The position numbers and the translations under genes were made by a program. DNA of 64,000 bases from Flagellimonas onchidii (GTDB lineage: Bacteria; Bacteroidota; Bacteroidia; Flavobacteriales; Flavobacteriaceae): contig NZ_SRXX01000003.1 of the NCBI RefSeq assembly GCF_004804315.1, positions 62,001 to 126,000 on the forward strand, read 5' to 3'. This document shows positions 18,595 through 28,814 of this stretch, piece by piece (within the stretch, counting starts at the first letter, position 1; each line of letters starts with the position of its first letter). The notes beneath the pieces were generated by a model. It had not been told where the DNA came from. It did no database searches and worked only from the letters and a program-made list of their open reading frames with translations.

Positions 18595-20019
18595 TTAGGA
18601 GAATTTTTTGTTCAGGTCCTCTATATATTTTCGGAACTGTTTGTCGGTTTCGGCAAGATTGTCCACAGTTTTACAAGCGTGCAATACAGTGGCATGATCA
18701 CGTTTTCCAATTTGGGAACCGATACTGGCTAAGGAAGCTTTGGTGAATTTTTTAGCAAAGAACATAGCCAACTGCCTCGCCTGTACAATATGCCTCTTTC
18801 TTGTTTTGGATTGCAGGGTGGCAACATCCATTTCAAAGTAATCGGAGACGACCTTTTGAATATAGTCAATAGAAACCTCTCTCTTGGTATTCTTTACGAA
18901 CTTATCCACTACTTGCTGTGCCAATTCTAAGGTTACCTCACGTTTGTTAAAGGAAGATTGCGCAATCAACGAAATGATGGCACCTTCAAGTTCCCTAATA
19001 TTGGTTTTGATATTTTTGGCAACGTGGTCTATTATGTCTTCGGGCATTTCAACTCCATCCCTGTACAATTTGTTCTTTAGAATAGAAACCCTTGTTTCGT
19101 AATCAGGACTTTGCAATTCTGCCGAAAGTCCCCATTTGAACCGGGATAACAATCGTTGCTCAATGTCTTGCATATCCACAGGTGCCTTATCTGATGTAAG
19201 GATTACCTGCTTTCCATTTTGGTGCAAGTGGTTGAATATATGGAAGAACACATCTTGGGTTCCCGATTTGCCCGAAAGGAACTGCACATCATCAATAATC
19301 AACACATCAATGAGTTGATAAAAGTGAATGAAATCGTTTCGAGTATTCTTTTTAACCGATTCAATATATTGTTGGGTAAATTTCTCAGCGGAAATATATA
19401 GAACTGTTTTTTCTGGATACTTGTCCTTTATTTCAACTCCAATGGCATGGGCCAAATGGGTTTTTCCCAATCCGACCCCTCCAAATACCAATAAAGGATT
19501 AAAGGAAGTGCCTCCTGGTTTGTTGGCCACTGCCATACCTGCTGAACGAGCTAAGCGGTTGGAATCGCCCTCCAAGAAATTTTCAAAATTATAATTTGGG
19601 TTGAGCTGGGACTCAATCTTAATATTTCTTATACCAGGAATTACAAATGGATTTTTAAGCTCGGGACTTTTAGAGGTGATGGGTACATCTAACTCCTGAG
19701 GGCCCACAGCAGTACGATTTGAACTTGGAATCTGTTCGGTGAACGGCTCCTTGTTCCCGTACTTGTTTTCCATTTTAATGATATAGATTAGTTTGGCATT
19801 ATTGCCCAACTCCTTGGTCAAAGCTACTTTTAAAAGCTTCACATAGTGCTCTTCGAGCCACTCGTAAAAAAACTTACTGGGAACTTGAATGCTAAGTGCC
19901 TTATCGGTCAACTTGATGGGCTTGATAGGCTCAAACCAAGTTTTGAATGCCTGCGGTTGGATATTATCCTGGATAAAAGCCAAACAGTTTTTCCATACGG
20001 AATTTGCAGTAACACTCAT
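18595..20019 (-). CDS. dnaA: Chromosomal replication initiator protein DnaA
   Basis: AAA+ ATPase that binds DnaA boxes and opens the origin. The 474 residues follow the standard order: domain I (1-85), a linker, an AAA+ core with Walker A GGVGLGKTHLA (near 180-190) and Walker B VLIIDDVQFLSGK, and a C-terminal DNA-binding domain with the signature GKRDHATVLHACKTV. It heads a short unit with the phosphatase and the RsmI-like gene. I see no cluster of TTATCCACA boxes in the 205 bases upstream and no dnaN beside it, so the origin is probably elsewhere. Confidence 0.99.
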   Translation of the reverse strand: MSVTANSVWKNCLAFIQDNIQPQAFKTWFEPIKPIKLTDKALSIQVPSKFFYEWLEEHYVKLLKVALTKELGNNAKLIYIIKMENKYGNKEPFTEQIPSSNRTAVGPQELDVPITSKSPELKNPFVIPGIRNIKIESQLNPNYNFENFLEGDSNRLARSAGMAVANKPGGTSFNPLLVFGGVGLGKTHLAHAIGVEIKDKYPEKTVLYISAEKFTQQYIESVKKNTRNDFIHFYQLIDVLIIDDVQFLSGKSGTQDVFFHIFNHLHQNGKQVILTSDKAPVDMQDIEQRLLSRFKWGLSAELQSPDYETRVSILKNKLYRDGVEMPEDIIDHVAKNIKTNIRELEGAIISLIAQSSFNKREVTLELAQQVVDKFVKNTKREVSIDYIQKVVSDYFEMDVATLQSKTRKRHIVQARQLAMFFAKKFTKASLASIGSQIGKRDHATVLHACKTVDNLAETDKQFRKYIEDLNKKFS

Positions 20020-20224
20020 AAAAGTCTTTCCTTAGTTTTTGTTGGTTAGCTTTACGCTTTTGATTAAGTCATCCGAGGGGGTATCAGATGTTTTTTGATA
20101 GCGACAAATATGTGAACAAATCTTTGAAAAAAAAAATGAATTCATCGTTGAATTTTCTGTTTTTTTTTCGCATGTTCCCTAGCGAATGACCAAGACTTTA
20201 AATATATAATTTTTCAATTAAAAT

Positions 20225-20623
20225 ATGTACCAAAATTTATTTTCTTTTCGGGTTAGATATGCAGAAACTGACCAAATGGGTATAGTGCACCATGGTAATT
20301 ATGCTCAATATTTAGAAATGGGAAGAATCGAGTGGTTAAGAGACATAGGCACCTCTTATAGAGAGATGGAGGAAAATGGAATCATACTTCCTGTAATTTC
20401 CCTACAAATCAATTATAAAAAATCGGCATTGTTCGATGATCTACTTACGGTAGAGACCACAATTAAAAAACCTCCATTGGTCAAAATTGAGTTTGATTAC
20501 AGGATATTCAATGAATCCGATCAACTATTGTCCACCGCAAACATAGTTTTGGCATTCATGGATAAAAAAAAGAACAAACCTATTAAATGTCCTGACTATA
20601 TTTTGGAAAAATTAGATTTTTAA
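20225..20623 (+). CDS. Acyl-CoA thioesterase, YbgC/4HBT family
   Basis: A 132-residue hot-dog-fold thioesterase expected to hydrolyse acyl-CoA. The catalytic motif is RYAETDQMGIVHHGNY, with the Asp (near residue 16) and His typical of the 4-hydroxybenzoyl-CoA thioesterase group, followed by YLEMGRIEWLRDIG. It is read alone, divergent from dnaA, and is followed by about 100 bases without features before the convergent YigZ gene. The chain length of the substrate cannot be inferred. Confidence 0.92.
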   Translation: MYQNLFSFRVRYAETDQMGIVHHGNYAQYLEMGRIEWLRDIGTSYREMEENGIILPVISLQINYKKSALFDDLLTVETTIKKPPLVKIEFDYRIFNESDQLLSTANIVLAFMDKKKNKPIKCPDYILEKLDF

Positions 20624-20729
20624 ATGTCTGATAAAATTCAAAAGTTGAAGAATGAAAAGTAAGATGTGAAAAAAATAAAGTAGCACTCTGAGCTTAGTTG
20701 CACACTGATCATTGTTGATTGCTAATTGT

Positions 20730-21338
20730 TCAAGGAGATTTTCGAACACTTATATTTTGCATCTCTTCAAAAATCTGCTTGGTTAGCTCCGCTTCACTTT
20801 CACGTACGGAAATGACCAATTCGCATTTCAGTTCCATCTTTTGCAAAACAATTTTGATACCTCTTTGTTTGATTGTTCTCATTACTTTATCCATTTCAGG
20901 GTAATTGAAGAGAAGTACAAAATGGGTTGTCACGATTTTTTCAATGATTGAGGCGCTTTCGAGTGCCATTTGAGCGGCAGTACGGTATGCTTGAATCAGG
21001 CCCCCGACTCCTAGTTTGGTGCCACCAAAGATTCTGGCAACGGCCACAAGTACGTTGGTTACTTCAAAGGATTGAATTTGTCCATAAATGGGCATTCCTG
21101 CCGAATTGTTGGGTTCTCCATCGTCATTGGCTCTGTAGACCACATTTTTTTCTCCCAATTGCCATGCATAACAAACATGATTTGCGGTATGATGCTTTTT
21201 GCGTAAGGATTCAATGATTGGCTTTACCTCATTTTCGTTAGAAATGGGATACGCATATCCAAAAAACTTACTTTTTCTTTCTTTGAAAAGAATTTCTGGA
21301 GAAGGTTCTGAAAGTGTTTTGTACACATCGTCTTTCAT
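20730..21338 (-). CDS. YigZ/IMPACT family protein
   Basis: A 202-residue member of the YigZ/IMPACT family (UPF0029), a two-domain protein related to the eukaryotic translational regulator IMPACT. Recognisable are KERKSKFFGYAYP, HHTANHVCYAWQLG, NDDGEPNNSAGMPI and RIFGGTKLGVGGLIQAYRTA. I chose the ATG at 21338, which overlaps the stop of the EamA gene by one base (TAATG). The frame runs 18 codons further into that gene without family similarity. It is the last gene of the run ribD-HAD-EamA-YigZ. The biochemical role is not established. Confidence 0.92.
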   Translation of the reverse strand: MKDDVYKTLSEPSPEILFKERKSKFFGYAYPISNENEVKPIIESLRKKHHTANHVCYAWQLGEKNVVYRANDDGEPNNSAGMPIYGQIQSFEVTNVLVAVARIFGGTKLGVGGLIQAYRTAAQMALESASIIEKIVTTHFVLLFNYPEMDKVMRTIKQRGIKIVLQKMELKCELVISVRESEAELTKQIFEEMQNISVRKSP

Positions 21339-22201
21339 TAAAACAAGGCTACCAATATTATACTTGCTACCGCGAGCATAATTCCTCCCCAATTTTTCGG
21401 ACTCATTTTTTCTTTGAATAAAACTATGCCTAAAAGTGTGGTTAACATCACTATGGCTACATTGTTGAGGGTGAAAATGGCGGCGCTTTCCAAGCCACTG
21501 GCTTGTAAGGCTCTTAGCAAAAAGAAAATTGAAAAGTAATTGGGGATTCCCAAACAGATACCCCCTAATACATTCTTGAAGTTCAACTTCAGCGGTTTTT
21601 TAATTGCTTTTACACCAATAAAAACAAATCCAGAAATGGCAGCAAATCCAAAAAGCATTGCCGAAAAAATTGAAACCTCATCAGGTTCCAAGTGGTCAGT
21701 CTCAAAATATTTGATGCTAGCGTCAATAATTCCAGAACCTAAAAAAACAAGTAATGGCAGTATAAGTGTCTTTTTGGAAATTGCCATTCCTCCGTTTTTT
21801 ATAGAAGCAAAATAAACAGCGGCCAGAGCAAGAAAGATTCCTGCTATTTGAGGGCCTGAGAGTTTTTCTTGATATAGGACAACCCCCAAAATTACCGGTA
21901 TCACCAAAGACATTTTTGTGGCTACCGAAGCTACTGAAACACCTGCTACTTGAGATGTCTTTGCCATTAAATTAAACACTAGAATAAAAAACATTCCTAA
22001 TGCAACAGCGCCCCAAAACCATGATTTTTCAGTCGTTTCTTCAAAATGGAAAGTGTTTTCAGAAAGTAATAGGCCAACGGTACAAGCCACAACATAGTTG
22101 ACCACTATGGCATACAAAGTCTGAATTTTGAACACATCGAACAGTTTAAAGATGACAAACAAAAAACTGGTGCAGAGTACGCTTAATACAAGGTATATCA
22201 T
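21338..22201 (-). CDS. EamA/DMT family membrane transporter
   Basis: A 287-residue inner-membrane protein with about ten hydrophobic helices in two repeats, typical of the drug/metabolite transporter superfamily. Examples are the second-half helix ending SGLESAAIFTLNNVAIVML and the motif VLFKEKMSPKNWGGI near the end. The substrate is unknown. It begins directly after the HAD stop codon and ends in a one-base overlap with the YigZ start, so it is translated as part of that operon. Confidence 0.88.
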   Translation of the reverse strand: MIYLVLSVLCTSFLFVIFKLFDVFKIQTLYAIVVNYVVACTVGLLLSENTFHFEETTEKSWFWGAVALGMFFILVFNLMAKTSQVAGVSVASVATKMSLVIPVILGVVLYQEKLSGPQIAGIFLALAAVYFASIKNGGMAISKKTLILPLLVFLGSGIIDASIKYFETDHLEPDEVSIFSAMLFGFAAISGFVFIGVKAIKKPLKLNFKNVLGGICLGIPNYFSIFFLLRALQASGLESAAIFTLNNVAIVMLTTLLGIVLFKEKMSPKNWGGIMLAVASIILVALF

Positions 22202-22804
22202 TTACAAACGGGACATTAATTGTGTGACATCTTCTTTACCCACCTGCAAATTCCATATATTGATCCCTAGACTTGAGGCGGCATCTGTGTTTTCCTTGGT
22301 ATCATCAATAAATAGGGTTTCAGAAGCAACTAGATTATCGGTGTTTAACACAAACTCAAAAATTTCCAAATCAGGTTTGCGCATACCCATTTCATATGAA
22401 AGATGAAAGGTTTCAAAAGCGTTTTTAAACCTATCGAATTTTTCCATTCCCATTTGCTCTTTTACATATTCTATATGGATGTCGTTGGTGTTGCTCAAAA
22501 GAAATAAGCGATAGTTGTTTTCTTTCACCAAATTCTCAATGAACTCCAACCGTGCATCTGGGAAATCCTTCAAAATGGCGTTCCAAGCATCAACAAGTTC
22601 ATTTTCTTTGGCAGTGGGAAAAAGTTTGGATACTGTCTCTAAAAAGACTGGTGAACTAATAAGTCCTTTTTCGTAATCCATAAACAAGGTGTCGAGCTCA
22701 GGGGTAAGGTTTTCAAATCCAAATTTCTGCATGGCCCTGGCTGTTGCAGGCTTGTCCAAGTCGATGAAAATATCCCCAAAATCAAAAATAATGTTCTTAA
22801 TCAT
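22202..22804 (-). CDS. HAD-superfamily hydrolase
   Basis: A 200-residue phosphatase-like protein of the YihX/haloacid-dehalogenase type. Motif I is IIFDFGDIFIDLD with the nucleophile Asp near residue 8, motif II is RLFLLSNTND, and motifs III/IV are GMRKPDLEIFEFVL and TLFIDDTKENTDAA. The substrate is unknown; sugar phosphates or nucleotides such as FMN are possible. It overlaps ribD by 8 bases, which makes a role in the riboflavin pathway (the missing dephosphorylation step) worth considering, but this is inference from position only. Confidence 0.88.
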   Translation of the reverse strand: MIKNIIFDFGDIFIDLDKPATARAMQKFGFENLTPELDTLFMDYEKGLISSPVFLETVSKLFPTAKENELVDAWNAILKDFPDARLEFIENLVKENNYRLFLLSNTNDIHIEYVKEQMGMEKFDRFKNAFETFHLSYEMGMRKPDLEIFEFVLNTDNLVASETLFIDDTKENTDAASSLGINIWNLQVGKEDVTQLMSRL

Positions 22805-23849
22805 TGCGGTAAATGGATAAAGTGTCCGATACTATCTTGTTCCGTGATACTGGTATTCCTTGCATTCTCGGTGCTAAAACACCTTTTGAGAACGTTGAGC
22901 TTCCTGTAAAAACCCTAGCTTCGTCCCAAAGATTTTCATCGATAAAAGTTTGAAGTGTTTGGGCGCCACCTTCGACCAATATACTGGTAATATTTTGTTT
23001 GTGAAACGTTTTACAGATTTGTGAAGCCAAAGGTGCTGAGAAATCGATGATTTCATAATCAAGTCCATTCAGGTATTTTGATTTTTCTTTTGTTTCTGTC
23101 AGGATAATAGTTTTTACGCTTTTATCGAGCACATGGAACTCGGTTGGAATTCTTAGAGACTTATCCATAATCACCCGAACGGGATTTTTTCCTTTCCAAT
23201 TTCTTGTAGTGAGTTTAGGGTTGTCTTCCAGAACCGTGTTCGTTCCGACCAAAATGGCTTGTTCTTGGCTGCGCCATTGGTGCACCAATTGTTTGGAATG
23301 AGGATTAGTGATCCAGAATGGCTCTGGGCTATTTTTTCTCAATGATTTGTCTGGAGCGATAAAACCATCTTGGGTTTCCGCCCACTTTAAAATAATATAA
23401 GGACGTTTTTTTTCTTGAAAACTTAGAAAGCGTTTATGGTGTAATTGACACTCAACTGCTAAAACTCCTACGATTACATTGCAACCTGATGTTTTCAATT
23501 TTTCGATTCCTTTTCCAGCTACCTTATTATGAGGGTCTTTTAGCCCGATGACCACTTCTGGAATCTTGTATTTTGCAATCAAATCTGCGCATGGAGGTGT
23601 TTTGCCAAAGTGGGAGCAAGGCTCCAAGGTCACATATAATGTGGACTTGGGCAGCAACGTTTTATTCTGTACGGAATTAATTGCATTTACCTCGGCATGA
23701 GCCTCGCCATATGGACTTGTGTAACCTTCTCCAATGATTTTATCTTGATACACGATAACACATCCGACCATGGGATTTGGTGCAGTGCTTCCAAGTCCTT
23801 TTTCACCTAATTGTATACACCGCAACATGTATTTTTCATGTATCTTCAC
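22797..23849 (-). CDS. ribD: Bifunctional riboflavin biosynthesis deaminase/reductase
   Basis: Carries out the second and third steps of riboflavin synthesis: deamination of the pyrimidine, then reduction of the ribosyl side chain with NADPH. The 350 residues contain the N-terminal cytidine-deaminase-like domain with zinc ligands in HAEVNAI (His51, Glu53) and PCSHFGKTPPC (Cys78, Cys87), and the C-terminal RibD reductase domain (from about 150; VGTNTVLEDNPKLTTR, ILVEGGAQTLQTFID). The assigned start is GTG at 23849, supported by family-like MKIHEKYMLRC. A -7-like element ends only 4 bases before it, so either the message is leaderless or translation starts at the ATG at 23828. Confidence 0.95.
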   Translation of the reverse strand: MKIHEKYMLRCIQLGEKGLGSTAPNPMVGCVIVYQDKIIGEGYTSPYGEAHAEVNAINSVQNKTLLPKSTLYVTLEPCSHFGKTPPCADLIAKYKIPEVVIGLKDPHNKVAGKGIEKLKTSGCNVIVGVLAVECQLHHKRFLSFQEKKRPYIILKWAETQDGFIAPDKSLRKNSPEPFWITNPHSKQLVHQWRSQEQAILVGTNTVLEDNPKLTTRNWKGKNPVRVIMDKSLRIPTEFHVLDKSVKTIILTETKEKSKYLNGLDYEIIDFSAPLASQICKTFHKQNITSILVEGGAQTLQTFIDENLWDEARVFTGSSTFSKGVLAPRMQGIPVSRNKIVSDTLSIYRND

Positions 23850-23853
23850 CTAG

Positions 23854-23861
23854 CAAAAATA
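23854..23861 (-). promoter_or_regulatory. Putative -7 element of ribD
   Basis: TATTTTTG on the minus strand, immediately before the GTG start of ribD. No TTG at 19 bases upstream. If real, transcription begins at or just inside the annotated start codon. Confidence 0.35.
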
Positions 23862-23878
23862 GGATAATAAAATGCAAT

Positions 23879-24364
23879 ATGGGTGATGTTGTCATTCGGG
23901 AAATAACCCGTGAGGATAATAAGCAGGTAGCTGTTTTGATTCGAGAGGTACTGTTGGAAATGGGAGTGCCAAAAGTAGGGTCTGCCTATGCCGATAAAGC
24001 GTTGGATGATATGTACTCGGCGTACAATAATTCAAAGGCTGCTTATTTTGTGATTGAGGATAAAGGGCAAATAATAGGATGTGCTGGATTAGCTCAGTTA
24101 GAAAATTACGAGGGCAATATTTGTGAACTTCAAAAAATGTATGTTTCACCTGAGGTTCGTGGAAAAGGTTTTGGTGCACAATTGATTTCCGTTTGTTTGG
24201 AAAAAGCTAAGGAGTTTGGGTTTGAGCAATGCTATTTGGAAACCATGCCCTATATGAAGGCTGCCCAAAAACTTTATAACAAATACGGTTTTGAATATTT
24301 GGAAGAGCGTATGGGAGATACGGGCCATTACGCCTGTCCAGTTTGGATGATTAAAAAACTTTAA
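23879..24364 (+). CDS. GNAT family N-acetyltransferase
   Basis: A 161-residue acetyltransferase. I chose the ATG at 23879 (MGDVVIREITRED), where family similarity begins. The open frame runs 34 codons further into the divergent ribD gene. The acetyl-CoA site is MYVSPEVRGKGFGAQLI, with the RGKGFG loop, and the C-terminal motif is KAAQKLYNKYGFEYL. The phrase CYLETMPYM places it in a Bacteroidota group without a known substrate. Its stop codon is separated from the GTG start of prmC by one base, so they are likely co-transcribed. Confidence 0.88.
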   Translation: MGDVVIREITREDNKQVAVLIREVLLEMGVPKVGSAYADKALDDMYSAYNNSKAAYFVIEDKGQIIGCAGLAQLENYEGNICELQKMYVSPEVRGKGFGAQLISVCLEKAKEFGFEQCYLETMPYMKAAQKLYNKYGFEYLEERMGDTGHYACPVWMIKKL

Positions 24365-24365
24365 T

Positions 24366-27244
<2,879 letters not shown>

Positions 27245-27254
27245 TTTTAGAACT

Positions 27255-27650
27255 ATGGATTTTCTTGGAGAATATGATAAAATAGTAACCTACATCATGA
27301 TTGGTTTTGCGATTCTCTATGTGATCATTGAGGTGGTACTCAATGTAAACGAAACAAAAGAAGATACTTCAAACATTATCCTTCTAAAAGCGGCCCAAAA
27401 CAAACTCTTTTTCATTCCTTTTGCTTTAGGAGCGATAATGGGACATCTATTTTTGGGGACAAAGAACCCTGATTTTCGCATGTCCAATTCAATGTATCCC
27501 GTGCTTATACTTTTTGGAGGAGCGCTATTGAGTATTGGAATTGCTTATGCGTTGCGTCTAGAAAAGAAAATCCCAATATGGGCTTTGAGCATTTTGTTGG
27601 TGTTGGGACTTGTCTATGGTCACCTTTTTTGGTCAATGAACTATATATGA
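27255..27650 (+). CDS. Small four-helix membrane protein, unknown function
   Basis: A 131-residue inner-membrane protein with four hydrophobic helices (about 10-30, 48-66, 78-96 and 102-125). Helix 2 carries GAIMGHLFLG. No family is recognised. It follows ligA by 10 bases and overlaps the next gene by 4 bases (ATGA). The next protein has the same size and helix layout, and at the matching place reads GGLFSKIFYG, so the two look like diverged tandem copies. Confidence 0.75.
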   Translation: MDFLGEYDKIVTYIMIGFAILYVIIEVVLNVNETKEDTSNIILLKAAQNKLFFIPFALGAIMGHLFLGTKNPDFRMSNSMYPVLILFGGALLSIGIAYALRLEKKIPIWALSILLVLGLVYGHLFWSMNYI

Positions 27651-28075
27651 GCAATATGATAGACTTGATTGTAAAGAAAAACAAAAACACAATTAAAATC
27701 GCCAAGATTGTGATAGCTTCCATATTGGGTTTAATGATAATGGCTGATGTGGTTTTGGTAGTTTTGGGATTGTCAAACGATGAAATTCCTACTTTCAGCA
27801 AGGTGATTAAAGAAAATCGAACAAGTTTGATATGGTTGAATTTTTTGCTTGGCGGACTCTTTTCTAAAATATTTTATGGTAGAAAAGTCGAAGTAAAAAA
27901 GAACGAAATCTCTGGTGTTTTTGCTTTTACCGCAGTGATTTTGGTTTTGGCGGTACTTGGTCAATTTCTTCCCAAAGATTTGGATAACATGGTACATCTG
28001 GTTGTAATGATAGGTGGGGGATTGCTCGCTCATTTTGCATGGCCTCAATTTGTTTTAAGTGGGTCTTCCAAATAA
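27647..28075 (+). CDS. Small four-helix membrane protein, probable paralogue of its neighbour
   Basis: A 142-residue membrane protein. I chose the ATG at 27647, which forms an ATGA overlap with the previous stop. An ATG at 27656 is also possible, and the frame is open further upstream inside the previous gene. It has four hydrophobic helices (about 14-40, 58-74, 88-105 and 112-132), with GGLFSKIFYGRK after helix 2 and LLAHFAWPQF near the end. The function is unknown. Its stop overlaps the next small gene by 17 bases. Confidence 0.72.
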   Translation: MSNMIDLIVKKNKNTIKIAKIVIASILGLMIMADVVLVVLGLSNDEIPTFSKVIKENRTSLIWLNFLLGGLFSKIFYGRKVEVKKNEISGVFAFTAVILVLAVLGQFLPKDLDNMVHLVVMIGGGLLAHFAWPQFVLSGSSK

Positions 28076-28358
28076 CTTTCCGACTTTTCTAGAATCAATT
28101 AGCAATCCGTCTCCAGATAGGAAATGGCCATTGGCATTGCAAGCCTTATGGTGGGATGCCAAAGGAGATTGGAATGCCTCACACAATATTGCTCAAGATT
28201 TGCACACCCCATTAGGAAGTTGGATACATGCTTATCTGCACAGGAAAGAAGGTGATGACAGGAATGCAGGGTATTGGTACAGACAAGCAAACAGACCTTT
28301 TCCGAAACATACTTTGCAGGAAGAACTCAAAGAGCTTGTGGAGTTCGTTATCAAATAA
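28059..28358 (+). CDS. Small conserved protein of unknown function
   Basis: A soluble 99-residue protein with a striking Trp-rich centre: LALQALWWDAKGDWNASHNIAQD, seen as ALWWDAKGDW, then GSWIHAYLHRKEGD and AGYWYRQANRPFP. I remember this type as a short protein widespread in Bacteroidota and some other phyla without an assigned function. The pattern of helices with Trp/His suggests a compact helical repeat-like fold. The start is GTG at 28059, 17 bases inside the previous gene. It is the last gene of the ligA run and is followed by hairpins. Confidence 0.78.
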   Translation: MGLPNNFPTFLESISNPSPDRKWPLALQALWWDAKGDWNASHNIAQDLHTPLGSWIHAYLHRKEGDDRNAGYWYRQANRPFPKHTLQEELKELVEFVIK

Positions 28359-28360
28359 AA

Positions 28361-28448
28361 ATGCCGAGCAATTTGCCCGGCATCGTCTACCAGTTCGGTT
28401 TATTTGAGTTAGGACATAAAAACAAGGTTCGCTAGAACCCAATTGTTT
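28361..28448 (+). terminator. Two hairpins after the ligA gene run
   Basis: Hairpin 1 (28361-28383) pairs ATGCCG with CGGCAT plus an inner GCA/TGC. Hairpin 2 (28423-28445) pairs GGTTC with GAACC around GCTA, flanked by an A-run and a T-run. Both have better T-tracts on the minus strand than on the plus strand, so they may stop transcription in both directions. Confidence 0.4.
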
Positions 28449-28672
28449 AAAAACCCGCGCAAAATACGGTTATTGTTATGAAATAAACAAATAGCTTTCA
28501 AATCTTTTCTTTTTTGTTCCACTGTAGTCACCTTTTAAGGCATATAGTTATTGGAATGACTTTTCCTAATCTCCCTTTCACTCATTTTTCCTTTATTCCT
28601 AGTTAGAAGCTTTAGCAAATTACTTACTTCTCACGTTTGACCTTTTTCATTCCAACTTTCTTTATCTATGGT

Positions 28673-28753
28673 CATTCATCTGATTTAAACTACCGTTCGT
28701 CTAAGTATTGTCTCAGGACGCTCATTTATCAATCCAAACTGGGCATTCGTCAA
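28673..28753 (+). promoter_or_regulatory. Two LytTR-like direct-repeat pairs
   Basis: Four related 10-mers, CATTCATCTG (28673), CGTTCGTCTA (28694), CATTTATCAA (28723) and CATTCGTCAA (28744), form two pairs. Each pair has exactly 21 bases from start to start, two helical turns. LytTR response regulators bind 9-bp direct repeats about 12 bases apart, and ACCGTTCGTC fits their published consensus well. They lie 62 bases upstream of the lipoprotein gene. The 28384-28672 stretch before them shows no gene, only a pyrimidine-rich plus strand. Confidence 0.4.
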
Positions 28754-28814
28754 TCCATGTGTTGACCAAAGCAGGTAAACTTGGAAATTGCGGCCTCAAC
28801 CTTTTAAAAAAAAG

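Noticed and set aside
20020-20224. Possible replication origin beside dnaA
   Set aside because: No cluster of TTATCCACA-type boxes, no AT-rich repeat array and no dnaN or other origin-linked gene next to it. Only a weak TTGTTCACA-like site is present.
28425-28440. tRNA T-arm-like sequence (GGTTC-GCTA-GAACC)
   Set aside because: The loop is four bases instead of seven, and no acceptor, D or anticodon arms surround it. It is a hairpin, better explained as part of a terminator.
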